From an uncultured Prevotella sp. (lineage in GTDB: Bacteria > Bacteroidota > Bacteroidia > Bacteroidales > Bacteroidaceae): a stretch of DNA of 7,069 nt. The notes beneath the pieces were generated by a model. That model had not been told where the DNA came from. It saw only the letters and a list, made by a program, of their open reading frames with translations, and ran no database searches. Both the position numbers and the translations under genes were made by a program. The stretch spans positions 1-7,069 of the forward strand of contig CAAGFF010000046.1 of the NCBI GenBank assembly GCA_900769055.1, read 5' to 3'. This document shows, piece by piece, positions 1 to 6,733 of the stretch. Positions within the stretch are counted from its first letter, which is position 1, and each line of letters opens with the position of its first letter.

Positions 1-66
1 ATAGTTCAATGGATAGAACAAGTCTCTCCTAAAGATTAGATCCGAGTTCGATTCTCGGTGAGACCA
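1..66 (+). tRNA. tRNA-Arg, anticodon CCU, 5' end cut by window edge
   Basis: The sequence folds as a tRNA lacking only its first six bases. The D arm is GTTC (4-7) with GAAC (16-19). The anticodon stem is AGTCT (21-25) with AGATT (33-37), with one G-T pair. The seven-base loop 26-32 carries CCT at 28-30. The T arm is CCGAG (42-46), loop TTCGATT, CTCGG (54-58). The 3' acceptor strand is TGAGACC (59-65) with discriminator A66. Base 1 is the expected partner of T59, so the missing 5' acceptor bases should read GGTCTC. Anticodon CCU decodes AGG, which fits arginine. No CCA follows (the next bases are CGC), so the 3' end must be added by CCA nucleotidyltransferase. The 76 bp to the next gene contain no T-tailed hairpin that I can see. 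Confidence 0.95.
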
Positions 67-142
67 CGCAAAAGCCTTATCCACATTCTATCCTCACATC
101 ATTTTTATCTACTAACATTCTACTAAACGTAAAACAAGAAAG

Positions 143-1006
143 ATGATGGCTTCAAGAAACTTTCTCCACATGGCTGCGGCATATATTATAATAGGTGTGC
201 TGGCAGCAGGCCATACAGTATCGGCTGAGGCCAAGACGCAGAAGACTGCCAAGACACAAACTACGTTCACGCATCCGTGGCAGGGAAAACGGGTAGCGTA
301 TTTCGGCGACTCCATTACCGACCCAAACAACAAGACTGCGGAAAACAAATACTGGAACTTCTTAGAGGAATGGCTCGGTATAAAGCCGTTTGTGTATGCC
401 GTCAGCGGAAGACAATGGGACGATATACCACGTCAGGCAAACAAGTTGAAGGATGAGCATGGCGATGACTTCGATGCCATACTGATATTCATGGGCACCA
501 ACGACTATAATAATGCCGTGCCAATAGGACAATGGTATGATGAGCGGTTAGAGAACGTGGAGTATGGCCACAGATATGCCAAGAGGACTGAGCAGAGAAT
601 GCGCCGCCATCCATCAATGAACAAGGACACCTACAAGGGACGCATAAATATTGCACTCGACTCGCTGAAGCGAATGTTCCCAACCAAGCAGATTGTCCTT
701 CTGACACCTATACACCGCGCAGGCTTCTATGCCAATGAGAAAAACTGGCAGTGTACGGAAGACTACGTGAACCGTTGCGGGGAATATCTGGACAGCTACA
801 TAGAGGCTGTTAAGGAGGCGGCTAATGTGTGGGCGGTACCTGTACTGGACCTTAATGCCACATCAGGATTGTTCCCGATGATTGACGGACATGCACAGTA
901 TTTCAACAAGGCCGATACCGACCGCCTGCATCCCAACGACAAGGGACACGAGCGCATGGCCAAAACGCTCATGTATCAGCTGCTAACATTGCCCTGCGGA
1001 CTGTAA
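143..1006 (+). CDS. exported SGNH/GDSL-family hydrolase (probable esterase)
   Basis: A 287-residue protein with an N-terminal signal peptide (hydrophobic stretch about residues 10-23, likely cleavage after VSA at 26-28), so it acts in the periplasm or beyond. The four SGNH blocks are present in order: GDSIT with nucleophile Ser57, SGRQWDD with Gly89 (block II), GTND with Asn120 (oxyanion hole), and DRLHPND with Asp260 and His263 (block V, rest of the catalytic triad). The family hydrolyses ester bonds. In Bacteroidetes such exported enzymes often remove acetyl groups from polysaccharides, but no glycan-utilisation genes lie nearby here, so the substrate is unknown. Residues 125-235, between blocks III and V, are rich in charged and aromatic residues and include Cys pairs (near 200-212), probably shaping the active-site cleft. 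Two ATG codons sit at 143 and 146; either could start translation, and there is no clear Shine-Dalgarno, only A-rich sequence. It is the only plus-strand protein gene and converges on the gene ending at 1324. Confidence 0.9.
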   Translation: MMASRNFLHMAAAYIIIGVLAAGHTVSAEAKTQKTAKTQTTFTHPWQGKRVAYFGDSITDPNNKTAENKYWNFLEEWLGIKPFVYAVSGRQWDDIPRQANKLKDEHGDDFDAILIFMGTNDYNNAVPIGQWYDERLENVEYGHRYAKRTEQRMRRHPSMNKDTYKGRINIALDSLKRMFPTKQIVLLTPIHRAGFYANEKNWQCTEDYVNRCGEYLDSYIEAVKEAANVWAVPVLDLNATSGLFPMIDGHAQYFNKADTDRLHPNDKGHERMAKTLMYQLLTLPCGL

Positions 1007-1010
1007 GCCT

Positions 1011-1043
1011 CACCCCCGGCCCCTCCCCAAAAGGGAGGGGAGC
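1011..1043. repeat. GC-rich REP-like hairpin
   Basis: CCCCTCCC (1020-1027) and GGGAGGGG (1033-1040) form a perfect 8 bp stem around a CAAAA loop, preceded by the C-rich run CACCCCCGG. It starts five bases after the hydrolase stop codon. Neither side has a run of T, so it is not a textbook intrinsic terminator, though it could still stall polymerase or protect the 3' end of the mRNA. The C-rich leader plus stem resembles dispersed intergenic palindromes that I recall from many bacterial genomes; that resemblance is from memory and its copy number here is unknown. Confidence 0.6.
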
Positions 1044-1071
1044 TAGATAGCCATAGGGATAAATTATTAGG

Positions 1072-1236
1072 TAGGGTGTACAGTTTGATGTAGCCAAAAT
1101 GGAACTGTTCTTGATTTACTCTGACTACTTGCTCGCAGAAAATACATTGACCAGCACGCGCTTACAGCGCGACAATTACCGTCATGAACTTCAGAATTAG
1201 GATATTCAATTTTTGCACATCTAACTGTACACTCTA
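1072..1236. mobile_element. MITE-like element with 20 bp imperfect terminal inverted repeats
   Basis: Bases 1072-1091 match the reverse complement of 1217-1236 at 18 of 20 positions; the shared core is GTGTACAGTT followed by GATGT. With small gaps the similarity continues inward to an AAAA at 1096-1099 and 1211-1214. Both ends are TA (1072-1073 and 1235-1236), consistent with a TA target duplication. The flanks also share an 8 bp AT-rich direct repeat, ATAAATTA (1059-1066 and 1237-1244), which could be an alternative duplication. The 165 bp interior has no convincing reading frame but contains a GC hairpin, CGCGC (1157-1161) with GCGCG (1167-1171). This is the build of a non-autonomous transposable element or an internally deleted insertion sequence. 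The parent transposase family cannot be named from the sequence alone; TA ends would suit the IS630/Tc1-mariner group. Confidence 0.55.
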
Positions 1237-1262
1237 ATAAATTACCATGTCACAGCCCTAAC

Positions 1263-1325
1263 CCTCAGTCCTCAGTCCTCAGTCCTTCGACCTTAGTCCT
1301 TAGCCCTTTGACCTCAGTCCTTCTT
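1263..1325. repeat. degenerate heptanucleotide tandem repeat (CCTCAGT-like)
   Basis: From 1263 the sequence reads in strict 7 bp register: CCTCAGT three times, then CCTTCGA, CCTTAGT, CCTTAGC, CCTTTGA and CCTCAGT, ending at 1318. A ninth unit, CCTTCTT (1319-1325), overlaps the stop codon of the minus-strand gene at 1324-1326. Every unit begins CCT. On the minus strand the repeat (ACTGAGG-like) forms the immediate 3' untranslated region of the MORN-like gene. It has no dyad symmetry and so is not a terminator. It resembles in kind, not by shown homology, the short heptamer tandem repeats described in cyanobacterial intergenic DNA. Confidence 0.85.
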
Positions 1326-2661
1326 ACTTCTTCTCAGCCTTCCATTCGTAAACATACTTGATGCCACCGATGGTGACTTCTACGAAGAGGTCGTCAACCT
1401 TCTTGTCATCGGTCAGCAGGAAGCCTGCAACCATCTCGCCTGGGTGAACGGTGGTACGCTCCAGATAGCCGAGGTCATCGTGCTCACGCTCAGCGTATTT
1501 CATTCTGTTACCGTTGACGAGTGTCTTCAGAGAGATGATGCGCTCCTGGAATGCCTTCAGAGTGTTGGAGGTACCGGCATCAAAGACAGAGGCTCCGAGG
1601 TTCTCGCTTACGTTGTCCTCGCGCTCTATGGTGACGACAGCTTTCTTCTTGAGTGAGCGTTTCTTGTTCTTAACCTGCTTCTTGTACACCTTGTCGTCGT
1701 ACTCGCCGGCACTCATAAGCTCAAAATAGGTGCGCTTGTCCTTCTTGACTGAGTATACAACAACCTCCCTCGGATCTATCTCGACGTTAATCATACTCTT
1801 GTTGACAAGGAATACCTTAACCTCGCGGAAGTTGCCGATGTTGTCACGGACAATTGAGTTGCTCACACCGAGGATGAGTCCGTTCTTGTTATAGTATGGC
1901 CATGCCACACCGTTCTTGTATTCTGTCTGTCTCTCGTCTACATCAGGTTCCTCAAGCATTGGCTGCTCTGTTGCGGCATCGTACTTGGAGTAGTTTCCGT
2001 CCTTGTCCACGATGACGTAGAATGCAGATGGCTTGTCCTTGTCGTACTCCTGCAGACGGCATACGATACCATCCTCAGTGAATGATGATTTGATGCCATG
2101 TTTCTTACCGCCAACTATATTGATGTGCTCCTTGATGTTGCCGTTCTCGTAGTAGTCGGTGCATTCTCCGTTAGGCATACCATCGGAGTAGAACATGCGG
2201 CGCTTCAAGGCACCACCCGGATAGTAGTAGTCTATCTCGCCATCGAAGATGCTGTTGGAGTCGTTTCTGTCACCAAGCTCGATGAAGTTGCCTTCGCCCT
2301 GCAGCTCGCCGTTCAGATAGAAGGTCTTGAAGTACTTTGGTGCCAAGCTGTCGGCAGGGTAGAGGGCATATCTGTAGTAGGTGGCGAATGTCTTGTTGGA
2401 TATTACGCGCCATGTCTTGTCATAGTAGATGGTATCGGTACGGTCCTTTGGCACCTCTATGACTACGGTGTCGGCCTCCACTGAGTCAACGACTGCTGTG
2501 TCAACGGGCAGAACAGGTACTTCTGGCTCTACAGGAGTCTCTACTACTACCGTTTTTGCAGCCGGCTTCTTGGTTGTGCGTTTCTTTTTGGATTGTGCAT
2601 ATACACCACTGGATATTAAGAAAAGTGTTAGCACCAGGGCTATGAGTCGTGTCCTTGTCAT
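1324..2661 (-). CDS. exported MORN-like repeat protein of unknown function
   Basis: A 445-residue protein. Residues 1-22 are a signal peptide (charged MTRTR, hydrophobic core, SPase I site VYA before Gln23). A basic patch (KKKRTTKK, 25-32) and a Val/Pro/Thr/Glu-rich linker (36-71) follow. Residues 110-200 contain repeats of the MORN-variant type found in YwqK-like proteins: FYLNGELQGEG (114-124), DGEIDYYYPGGALKRRMFY (140-158) and GECTDYYENGNIKEH (165-179), with further YxNG motifs near residue 250. The remaining half is mixed alpha/beta with a Lys-rich segment around 330-345 and a short strand-forming C terminus (GGIKYVYEWKAEKK). No catalytic motif is visible. In other bacteria MORN-like repeats occur in surface or periplasmic scaffold proteins, and the YwqK antitoxin label often given to them is weakly founded; I see no toxin partner. 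The gene lies 79 bp downstream of the beta-barrel-like gene in the same direction, with no TAnnTTTG motif in the gap, so co-transcription is plausible. It ends in the heptamer repeat. Confidence 0.8.
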   Translation of the reverse strand: MTRTRLIALVLTLFLISSGVYAQSKKKRTTKKPAAKTVVVETPVEPEVPVLPVDTAVVDSVEADTVVIEVPKDRTDTIYYDKTWRVISNKTFATYYRYALYPADSLAPKYFKTFYLNGELQGEGNFIELGDRNDSNSIFDGEIDYYYPGGALKRRMFYSDGMPNGECTDYYENGNIKEHINIVGGKKHGIKSSFTEDGIVCRLQEYDKDKPSAFYVIVDKDGNYSKYDAATEQPMLEEPDVDERQTEYKNGVAWPYYNKNGLILGVSNSIVRDNIGNFREVKVFLVNKSMINVEIDPREVVVYSVKKDKRTYFELMSAGEYDDKVYKKQVKNKKRSLKKKAVVTIEREDNVSENLGASVFDAGTSNTLKAFQERIISLKTLVNGNRMKYAEREHDDLGYLERTTVHPGEMVAGFLLTDDKKVDDLFVEVTIGGIKYVYEWKAEKK

Positions 2662-2740
2662 TGGTTTGAATTGTTATGTTTGTGAGTGTAAATGTGGATT
2701 GCTTTCACTTGTATGAAATTTCCGAGGCTTTATTTGCCTT

Positions 2741-3502
2741 TTAGAATATTCTTCCGCACAGTCTGAGTTTAAACACTGGGTATATAACCAGCTTGTCTAC
2801 AAATTTGGAAATATCGTCATCGCCAGCCTCTCTGGCCATTTCCATAAGGTATTTGCCTCCTGCTGTCACCTTTGGCGTTCCGTGGAACTGTACGCCAAGC
2901 TCCGACCTGAGGGAAAGGCGGCCTTTGGGAACTGCACGGCCACCGAAGCCTATGCCAAGATAGGGACGGAAGTTCTTTACTCTTATCTCGCCATTTGCAT
3001 CGCCGTTCTCGTCAACGGGCAGACTGTACTTGTCGATAATGATGCTGGCATTCTTTGCGTTTGCCAATTCGTCTGAGTGAGCTTTCACCTTCATAATCTG
3101 TCCTCCGCCAAATGAGAAACCGCCTGTCAGGAACAGCGCCTTGCCGAGAGGATAGAAATCTACAAGAACCTCTCCGGTTGTGCGCTTGAATGAGCCTTCT
3201 GCCTTAACGGTTGTTTCGTTAAGGTTGCTTCCTACATTCTCAATGTCTACATCCAAGTCACCTTTTAGGTTGAACCCCGGCATGATGCTCACACCTGCAC
3301 GCAGGGCAAAAAACTTCGTGATGTCGGTGGCCACCTCGAAGCCCACACCGAGCGTTGACAAGCTCGCGCCAATAGCCACGTGCTTGCAGATGCCATACTC
3401 AAATTCTGAAGACTCGTAAGAACCATACTCATCCTGAGCATTAACGTTGATGTTGAAGCAGCATAGCAATGCTACTAATGTGAGAGTAATTTTCGTTTTC
3501 AT
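2741..3502 (-). CDS. putative outer-membrane beta-barrel protein
   Basis: A 253-residue protein with a signal peptide (MKTK start, hydrophobic core, SPase I site VNA before Gln23). The mature part is dominated by short alternating strands rich in Gly and aromatic residues: VAIGASLSTLGVGFEVA, FFALRAGVSIMPGFNL, GEVLVDFYPLGKALFLTGGFSFGGG, FRPYLGIGFGG, LSLRSELGVQFHG and VIYPVFKLRLCGRIF. The C-terminal residue is Phe, the usual BAM-recognition residue of outer-membrane barrels. The segment 79-106 (DLDVDIENVG onward) and the acidic segment near residues 150-167 are likely loops. The number and amphipathic spacing of strands suggest a small barrel of roughly 8-10 strands, but this is estimated by eye. 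The substrate or partner is unknown. It is followed by the exported MORN-like protein, which suggests a joint envelope role. A TAnnTTTG promoter match lies 38 bp upstream of the ATG. Confidence 0.75.
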   Translation of the reverse strand: MKTKITLTLVALLCCFNINVNAQDEYGSYESSEFEYGICKHVAIGASLSTLGVGFEVATDITKFFALRAGVSIMPGFNLKGDLDVDIENVGSNLNETTVKAEGSFKRTTGEVLVDFYPLGKALFLTGGFSFGGGQIMKVKAHSDELANAKNASIIIDKYSLPVDENGDANGEIRVKNFRPYLGIGFGGRAVPKGRLSLRSELGVQFHGTPKVTAGGKYLMEMAREAGDDDISKFVDKLVIYPVFKLRLCGRIF

Positions 3503-3539
3503 TTTAATAATGATTGATGCGAATGTTTGTGATAGTTAT

Positions 3540-3547
3540 CAAAAATA
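3540..3547 (-). promoter_or_regulatory. Bacteroidetes -7 promoter motif for the beta-barrel gene
   Basis: On the minus strand these bases read TATTTTTG, a full match to TAnnTTTG. Transcription would start just below 3540, giving a leader of about 30 bases before the ATG at 3502. I do not see a clear -33 TTTG at the expected distance, so this is a partial match in an AT-rich gap. Confidence 0.45.
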
Positions 3548-3601
3548 GGTGAATAATGCGTATTTGTCGGCAGTATCGGCATGTTGTTTCATGGTTGTCT
3601 G

Positions 3602-4069
3602 CTATTTCCTTCCAAAGTCGGCGGGAACCTCGCCCCACCGCTTTGTCTCCCATTTTATTATAGGCGTTGTTACCATGTGGGTAAGTAGCCATTTCTCTGC
3701 CCTTGCCACTATCTCGTAGAGCGGTTCTGTCTGAGGCGTGCGTTCCAGCTTGGTCTTGCACTTCCTGTTTCTCACCCATAGCATGGCATTGTAGGAATCG
3801 CTGTAGATGACCTTGTCCTTGATGCCCATTTTCTCCATGAGTGCCAGTGCGTGTACTATGGCGAGGAACTCACCAATGTTGTTGGTGCCGTGCATGGGAC
3901 CAAAGTGGAACACCTCGGCTCCGGTCTGCAAGTCTATGGCCCTGTATTCCATCGGACCCGGATTGCCGCTGCATGCCGCGTCTACAGCCCATGCGTTGGC
4001 ATTGACCTCCATGTGCAGCGGAAGAACGGTGTCGTGCCGATAGTCTGGTGGATTAATCAGTTTTCCCAT
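3602..4069 (-). CDS. rnhA: ribonuclease H family protein (RNase HI type)
   Basis: A 155-residue protein with the RNase H fold motifs in order: VDAACSGNPGP (catalytic Asp30; E. coli RNase HI has DGSCLGNPG), NNIGEFLAI (Glu67), YSDSYNAMLWV (Asp91), and KWETKRWGEVPADFGRK with final metal-binding Asp151. Such enzymes cleave RNA in RNA-DNA hybrids, removing R-loops and primers. The N-terminal 20 residues precede the first strand. The protein stops four residues after Asp151, whereas E. coli RNase HI continues about 20 residues further, so the last helix is missing; the catalytic-loop His of E. coli also has no obvious equivalent, with WGE in that place. The start ATG at 4069 is chosen because GAGG immediately precedes it and the N-terminal extension is in keeping with Bacteroidetes homologues as I recall them; an internal Met20 is the alternative. 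The gene follows argS by 21 bp and is probably co-transcribed with it. Confidence 0.85.
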   Translation of the reverse strand: MGKLINPPDYRHDTVLPLHMEVNANAWAVDAACSGNPGPMEYRAIDLQTGAEVFHFGPMHGTNNIGEFLAIVHALALMEKMGIKDKVIYSDSYNAMLWVRNRKCKTKLERTPQTEPLYEIVARAEKWLLTHMVTTPIIKWETKRWGEVPADFGRK

Positions 4070-4090
4070 CCTCGTTCAGTGCGTGGCACA

Positions 4091-5908
4091 TTACATCCTC
4101 TCAGGCACCTCTATGCCGAGCAGCTCCATTCCGTTCTTAATGACCTTGGCAACATTGGCGGCAAGAACAAGACGGACGGTCTTCTGTGCGTCGTCATCAG
4201 CATTGAGGATGCTGTAGTCGTGGTAGAACTGGTTGAACTGTTTGGTCAGCTCGTAGCAGTAGTTGGCGATGCCGCTCGGGCTATAGTCGATGCCAGCCTG
4301 AGCTACGGCAGCTCCGAAGTCGTTGAGCTTCTGTATGAGGTCTGTCTCCTTCTCATTGAGAGGTGCATCGTCTGCGAGTGCGGCAGGAATGGTGATGCCC
4401 TGAGCCTGGGCCTTGCGCATGATAGAGCGGATGCGGGCGTAGGTGTACTGTATGAAAGGTCCGGTATTACCGTTGAAGTCGATAGACTCCTCTGGGTTGA
4501 AGAGCATGTTTTTGCGCGCGTCTACCTTCAGTATGAAGTACTTTAGTGCTCCAAGGCCTACCACGCGTGCTATCTCCTGCTTCTCCTCCTCGGTCATGTC
4601 GTCGAACTTGCCCAGCTCGTCAGAGGTCTTGCGTGCATCCTCAATCATTGTCTCTACGAGGTCGTCGGCATCAACCACCGTTCCCTCACGGCTCTTCATC
4701 TTGCCGTTTGGCAACTCAACCATTCCATAGGAGAAGTGTACCAGCTCCTTGCCCCACTTGAAGCCGAGGCGGTCGAGCAATATCGACAATACCTGGAAGT
4801 GGTAGTTCTGCTCGTTGCCAACGACATATATCATCTTGTCGATGGGGAAGTCGCGGAAACGCATGTTGGCAGTACCGATGTCCTGAGTCATATATACGCT
4901 CGTGCCATCGGAGCGCAGCAGCAGCTTCTGGTCAAGTCCCTCATCTGTGAGGTCTGCCCACACGCTGTTGTCATCCTTGCGGAAGAAGAGGCCCTTGCTC
5001 AGACCTTCCTCTACTTTGGCCTTGCCCTCAAGGTATGTGTCAGACTCGTAGTAAATCTTGTCGAAGCTTACGCCGAGAGTCTTGTATGTCTCGTCGAAAC
5101 CGGCATATACCCAGTTGTTCATCTTTTGCCACAGGGCACGTACCTCCGGGTCGTTGTGCTCCCATTTCACAAGCATCTCGTGGGCTTCCTTGATAAGCGG
5201 AGCCTCAGCCTTGGCCTTCTCTGTGGCGGCATCGGCGTCCATGCCCTCGGCAACGTACTGTGCCTTGAGCTGCGCTATCTCCTCACGGTAGTGCTTGTCG
5301 AAAGCCACGTAGTAGTCGCCTATCAGGTGATCGCCCTTCTTGCCAGATGTCTCTGGAGTCTCGCCGTCGCCCCATTTCAGCCATGCGAGCATCGACTTGC
5401 AGATGTGAATACCACGGTCGTTCACGATGTTTGTCTTCACAACCTTATTGCCGTTGGCCTCCATAATCTTGGCAAGGCTCCAGCCGAGGAGGTTGTTGCG
5501 CACATGTCCGAGGTGCAATGGCTTGTTGGTGTTTGGCGAGGAGTATTCAATCATCACCAATGGCGAGTTCTCGTCAGCGGTCTTCTCTCCGAATTTCTCG
5601 TCGGCATGGATGTCGTTGAGCAGTCCTACCCATGCGGCAGGAGCCACTACAAGGTTCAGGAAGCCTTTCACGACATTGAACGAGCTGACAGCCTTGCAGT
5701 TTGCTGCAAGATATGCGCCTATCTCCTGTGCCGTGTCCTCCGGTTTCTTCTTTGATATCTTCAGGAATGGAAATACAACAAGTGTGAGGTTGCCCTCGAA
5801 AGTACTCTTTGTCTTCTGCAGCTGTACCATATTCTCGGGTACGTCCTGTCCGTAGAGTTCCTTAATGGCAGCTATCGCCGAGCTGCATATCTGATTTTCA
5901 ATGTTCAT
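4091..5908 (-). CDS. argS: arginyl-tRNA synthetase
   Basis: A 605-residue class I aminoacyl-tRNA synthetase that charges tRNA-Arg with arginine using ATP in the cytoplasm. Residues 1-90 match the N-terminal Add-1 domain, which contacts the tRNA D loop. The catalytic Rossmann fold has YSSPNTNKPLHLGHVRNN (HIGH motif as HLGH, 132-135) and a KMSKS equivalent KMKSREGT at 403-410. Many ArgRS enzymes have a degenerate KMSKS, but here it is partly retained. GNTGPFIQYTYAR (479-491) marks the start of the C-terminal DALR anticodon-binding domain, which runs to the end at residue 605. The length is close to that of bacterial ArgRS proteins (about 550-610). It starts 70 bp downstream of upp. A TAGATTTT sequence in that gap is one mismatch from TAnnTTTG and might be its promoter. 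The RNase H gene follows directly. A partial tRNA-Arg lies 4 kb away on the other strand, probably by coincidence. Confidence 0.98.
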   Translation of the reverse strand: MNIENQICSSAIAAIKELYGQDVPENMVQLQKTKSTFEGNLTLVVFPFLKISKKKPEDTAQEIGAYLAANCKAVSSFNVVKGFLNLVVAPAAWVGLLNDIHADEKFGEKTADENSPLVMIEYSSPNTNKPLHLGHVRNNLLGWSLAKIMEANGNKVVKTNIVNDRGIHICKSMLAWLKWGDGETPETSGKKGDHLIGDYYVAFDKHYREEIAQLKAQYVAEGMDADAATEKAKAEAPLIKEAHEMLVKWEHNDPEVRALWQKMNNWVYAGFDETYKTLGVSFDKIYYESDTYLEGKAKVEEGLSKGLFFRKDDNSVWADLTDEGLDQKLLLRSDGTSVYMTQDIGTANMRFRDFPIDKMIYVVGNEQNYHFQVLSILLDRLGFKWGKELVHFSYGMVELPNGKMKSREGTVVDADDLVETMIEDARKTSDELGKFDDMTEEEKQEIARVVGLGALKYFILKVDARKNMLFNPEESIDFNGNTGPFIQYTYARIRSIMRKAQAQGITIPAALADDAPLNEKETDLIQKLNDFGAAVAQAGIDYSPSGIANYCYELTKQFNQFYHDYSILNADDDAQKTVRLVLAANVAKVIKNGMELLGIEVPERM

Positions 5909-5978
5909 CTCTTTTTGCTCTATGTGTTATCTATAAAAAAATCTATTTCTTTGTACTGTGGCTTAAACCGTTCCGCTG

Positions 5979-6638
5979 CTAAATCTTACCGCCATAGCAT
6001 AGGTCGCCGGCATCGCCAAAGCCTGGCACGATATACTTGTGCTCGTTCAGCCCCGGGTCAATGGCTGCACACCAGATGGTGGTCTTGCTGTCAGGGAAAG
6101 TCTTCCTTATATGGTCAATACCCTCTGGCGTGGCTATGACACATGCCACATGGATATGCTTCGGGGTACCCTTAGTCAGGAAAGCCTCGTAGCCCAGCTC
6201 CATGCTACCGCCAGTTGCGAGCATCGGGTCGGCAATGATTAGCACTTTCTCGTCAACGCTCGGAGTGGCAAGGTATTCAACATGTATGCCTACCTCGGTA
6301 TGCGCATCGTTGGTGTATTCGCGGTAAGCAGATACGAAAGCGTTGCCCGCATGGTCGAAGATGTTCAGGAAACCCTGATGGAAAGGCAGGCCGGCACGGA
6401 ATATGGTTCCAAGCAGTATCTTGTCCTTCGGTACATTCACGACTGCTGTACCAAGAGGTGTTGTCACCTCTTTCCGGACATATTCCAACGACTTTGATAT
6501 TTCAAACGCCTCGTATTCTCCTATACGCATGATGTTGTTGCGGAACAGCAACCTGTTTTGCTGATAGTCCTTGTCGCGTATCTCTGAGAGATACTGACCG
6601 AGAATACTATTTGTGTCAGATAAGTTGATGATTTCCAT
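5979..6638 (-). CDS. upp: uracil phosphoribosyltransferase
   Basis: A 219-residue cytosolic enzyme of pyrimidine salvage that converts uracil and PRPP to UMP and pyrophosphate. The PRPP-binding loop is ADPMLATGGS (136-145), and the uracil-binding C-terminal signature is YIVPGFGDAGDLCYGG (202-217). FRAGLPFHQGF (80-90) is the conserved central block. The length is slightly above the usual 208-216. The frame stays open up to an ATG at 6671, which would add 11 residues (MHYLCKRKGKN). I prefer 6638 because family members begin close to this point (EIINLSD) and because a TAnnTTTG box at 6658-6665 would lie inside the longer version. The upstream sequence is AT-rich with no strong Shine-Dalgarno. 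The 70 bp between its stop and argS has no clear terminator, so read-through into argS is possible. Confidence 0.95.
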   Translation of the reverse strand: MEIINLSDTNSILGQYLSEIRDKDYQQNRLLFRNNIMRIGEYEAFEISKSLEYVRKEVTTPLGTAVVNVPKDKILLGTIFRAGLPFHQGFLNIFDHAGNAFVSAYREYTNDAHTEVGIHVEYLATPSVDEKVLIIADPMLATGGSMELGYEAFLTKGTPKHIHVACVIATPEGIDHIRKTFPDSKTTIWCAAIDPGLNEHKYIVPGFGDAGDLCYGGKI

Positions 6639-6651
6639 ATTTTTGCCTTTT

Positions 6652-6674
6652 CGTTTGCAAAGGTAGTGCAAACG
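6652..6674 (-). promoter_or_regulatory. upp promoter -7 box within a 7+7 bp inverted repeat
   Basis: On the minus strand 6665-6658 reads TACCTTTG, a full match to the Bacteroidetes TAnnTTTG element. Transcription would start near 6650, leaving a short leader of about a dozen bases before the ATG at 6638. The box lies inside a perfect inverted repeat, CGTTTGC (6652-6658) and GCAAACG (6668-6674) with a 9 bp spacer, which could be an operator. No clear -33 TTTG is seen at the usual distance, only T-rich sequence. Confidence 0.55.
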
Positions 6675-6733
6675 AATGGAATAAAAAAGGAAAATGCAAT
6701 TTTTCTTTTTATTCCTAAGTGTAGCCTACTTTA

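Noticed and set aside
1020..1040. Intrinsic terminator for the hydrolase gene
   Set aside because: The stem is strong but no T tract follows on either strand; kept as a REP-like hairpin instead.
1100..1210. Remnant transposase coding sequence inside the MITE-like element
   Set aside because: Short frames exist on the minus strand, but none shows a transposase motif or enough length to support a call.
3504..3779. Minus-strand open frame overlapping the end of the RNase H gene
   Set aside because: It is out of frame with the RNase H catalytic C terminus, which is clearly real, and the product is low in hydrophobic residues with no family resemblance.
3851..4546. Plus-strand open frame of 231 codons across the RNase H and argS genes
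   Set aside because: It overlaps two genuine minus-strand genes and their junction, and shows no motif or start context.
4736..5755. Long open frame (339 codons) on the plus strand opposite argS
   Set aside because: It lies wholly inside the well-supported argS gene on the opposite strand, its translation is Val/Leu/His-rich with no recognisable domain, and such frames are expected opposite GC-biased codons.
1..5908. Functional link between tRNA-Arg(CCU) and argS
   Set aside because: They are 4 kb apart on opposite strands with unrelated genes between; shared amino-acid identity is most simply coincidence.
6639..6671. Longer upp start at 6671 adding 11 residues
   Set aside because: The extension would contain the TAnnTTTG box and inverted repeat, and family members normally begin near the Met at 6638.
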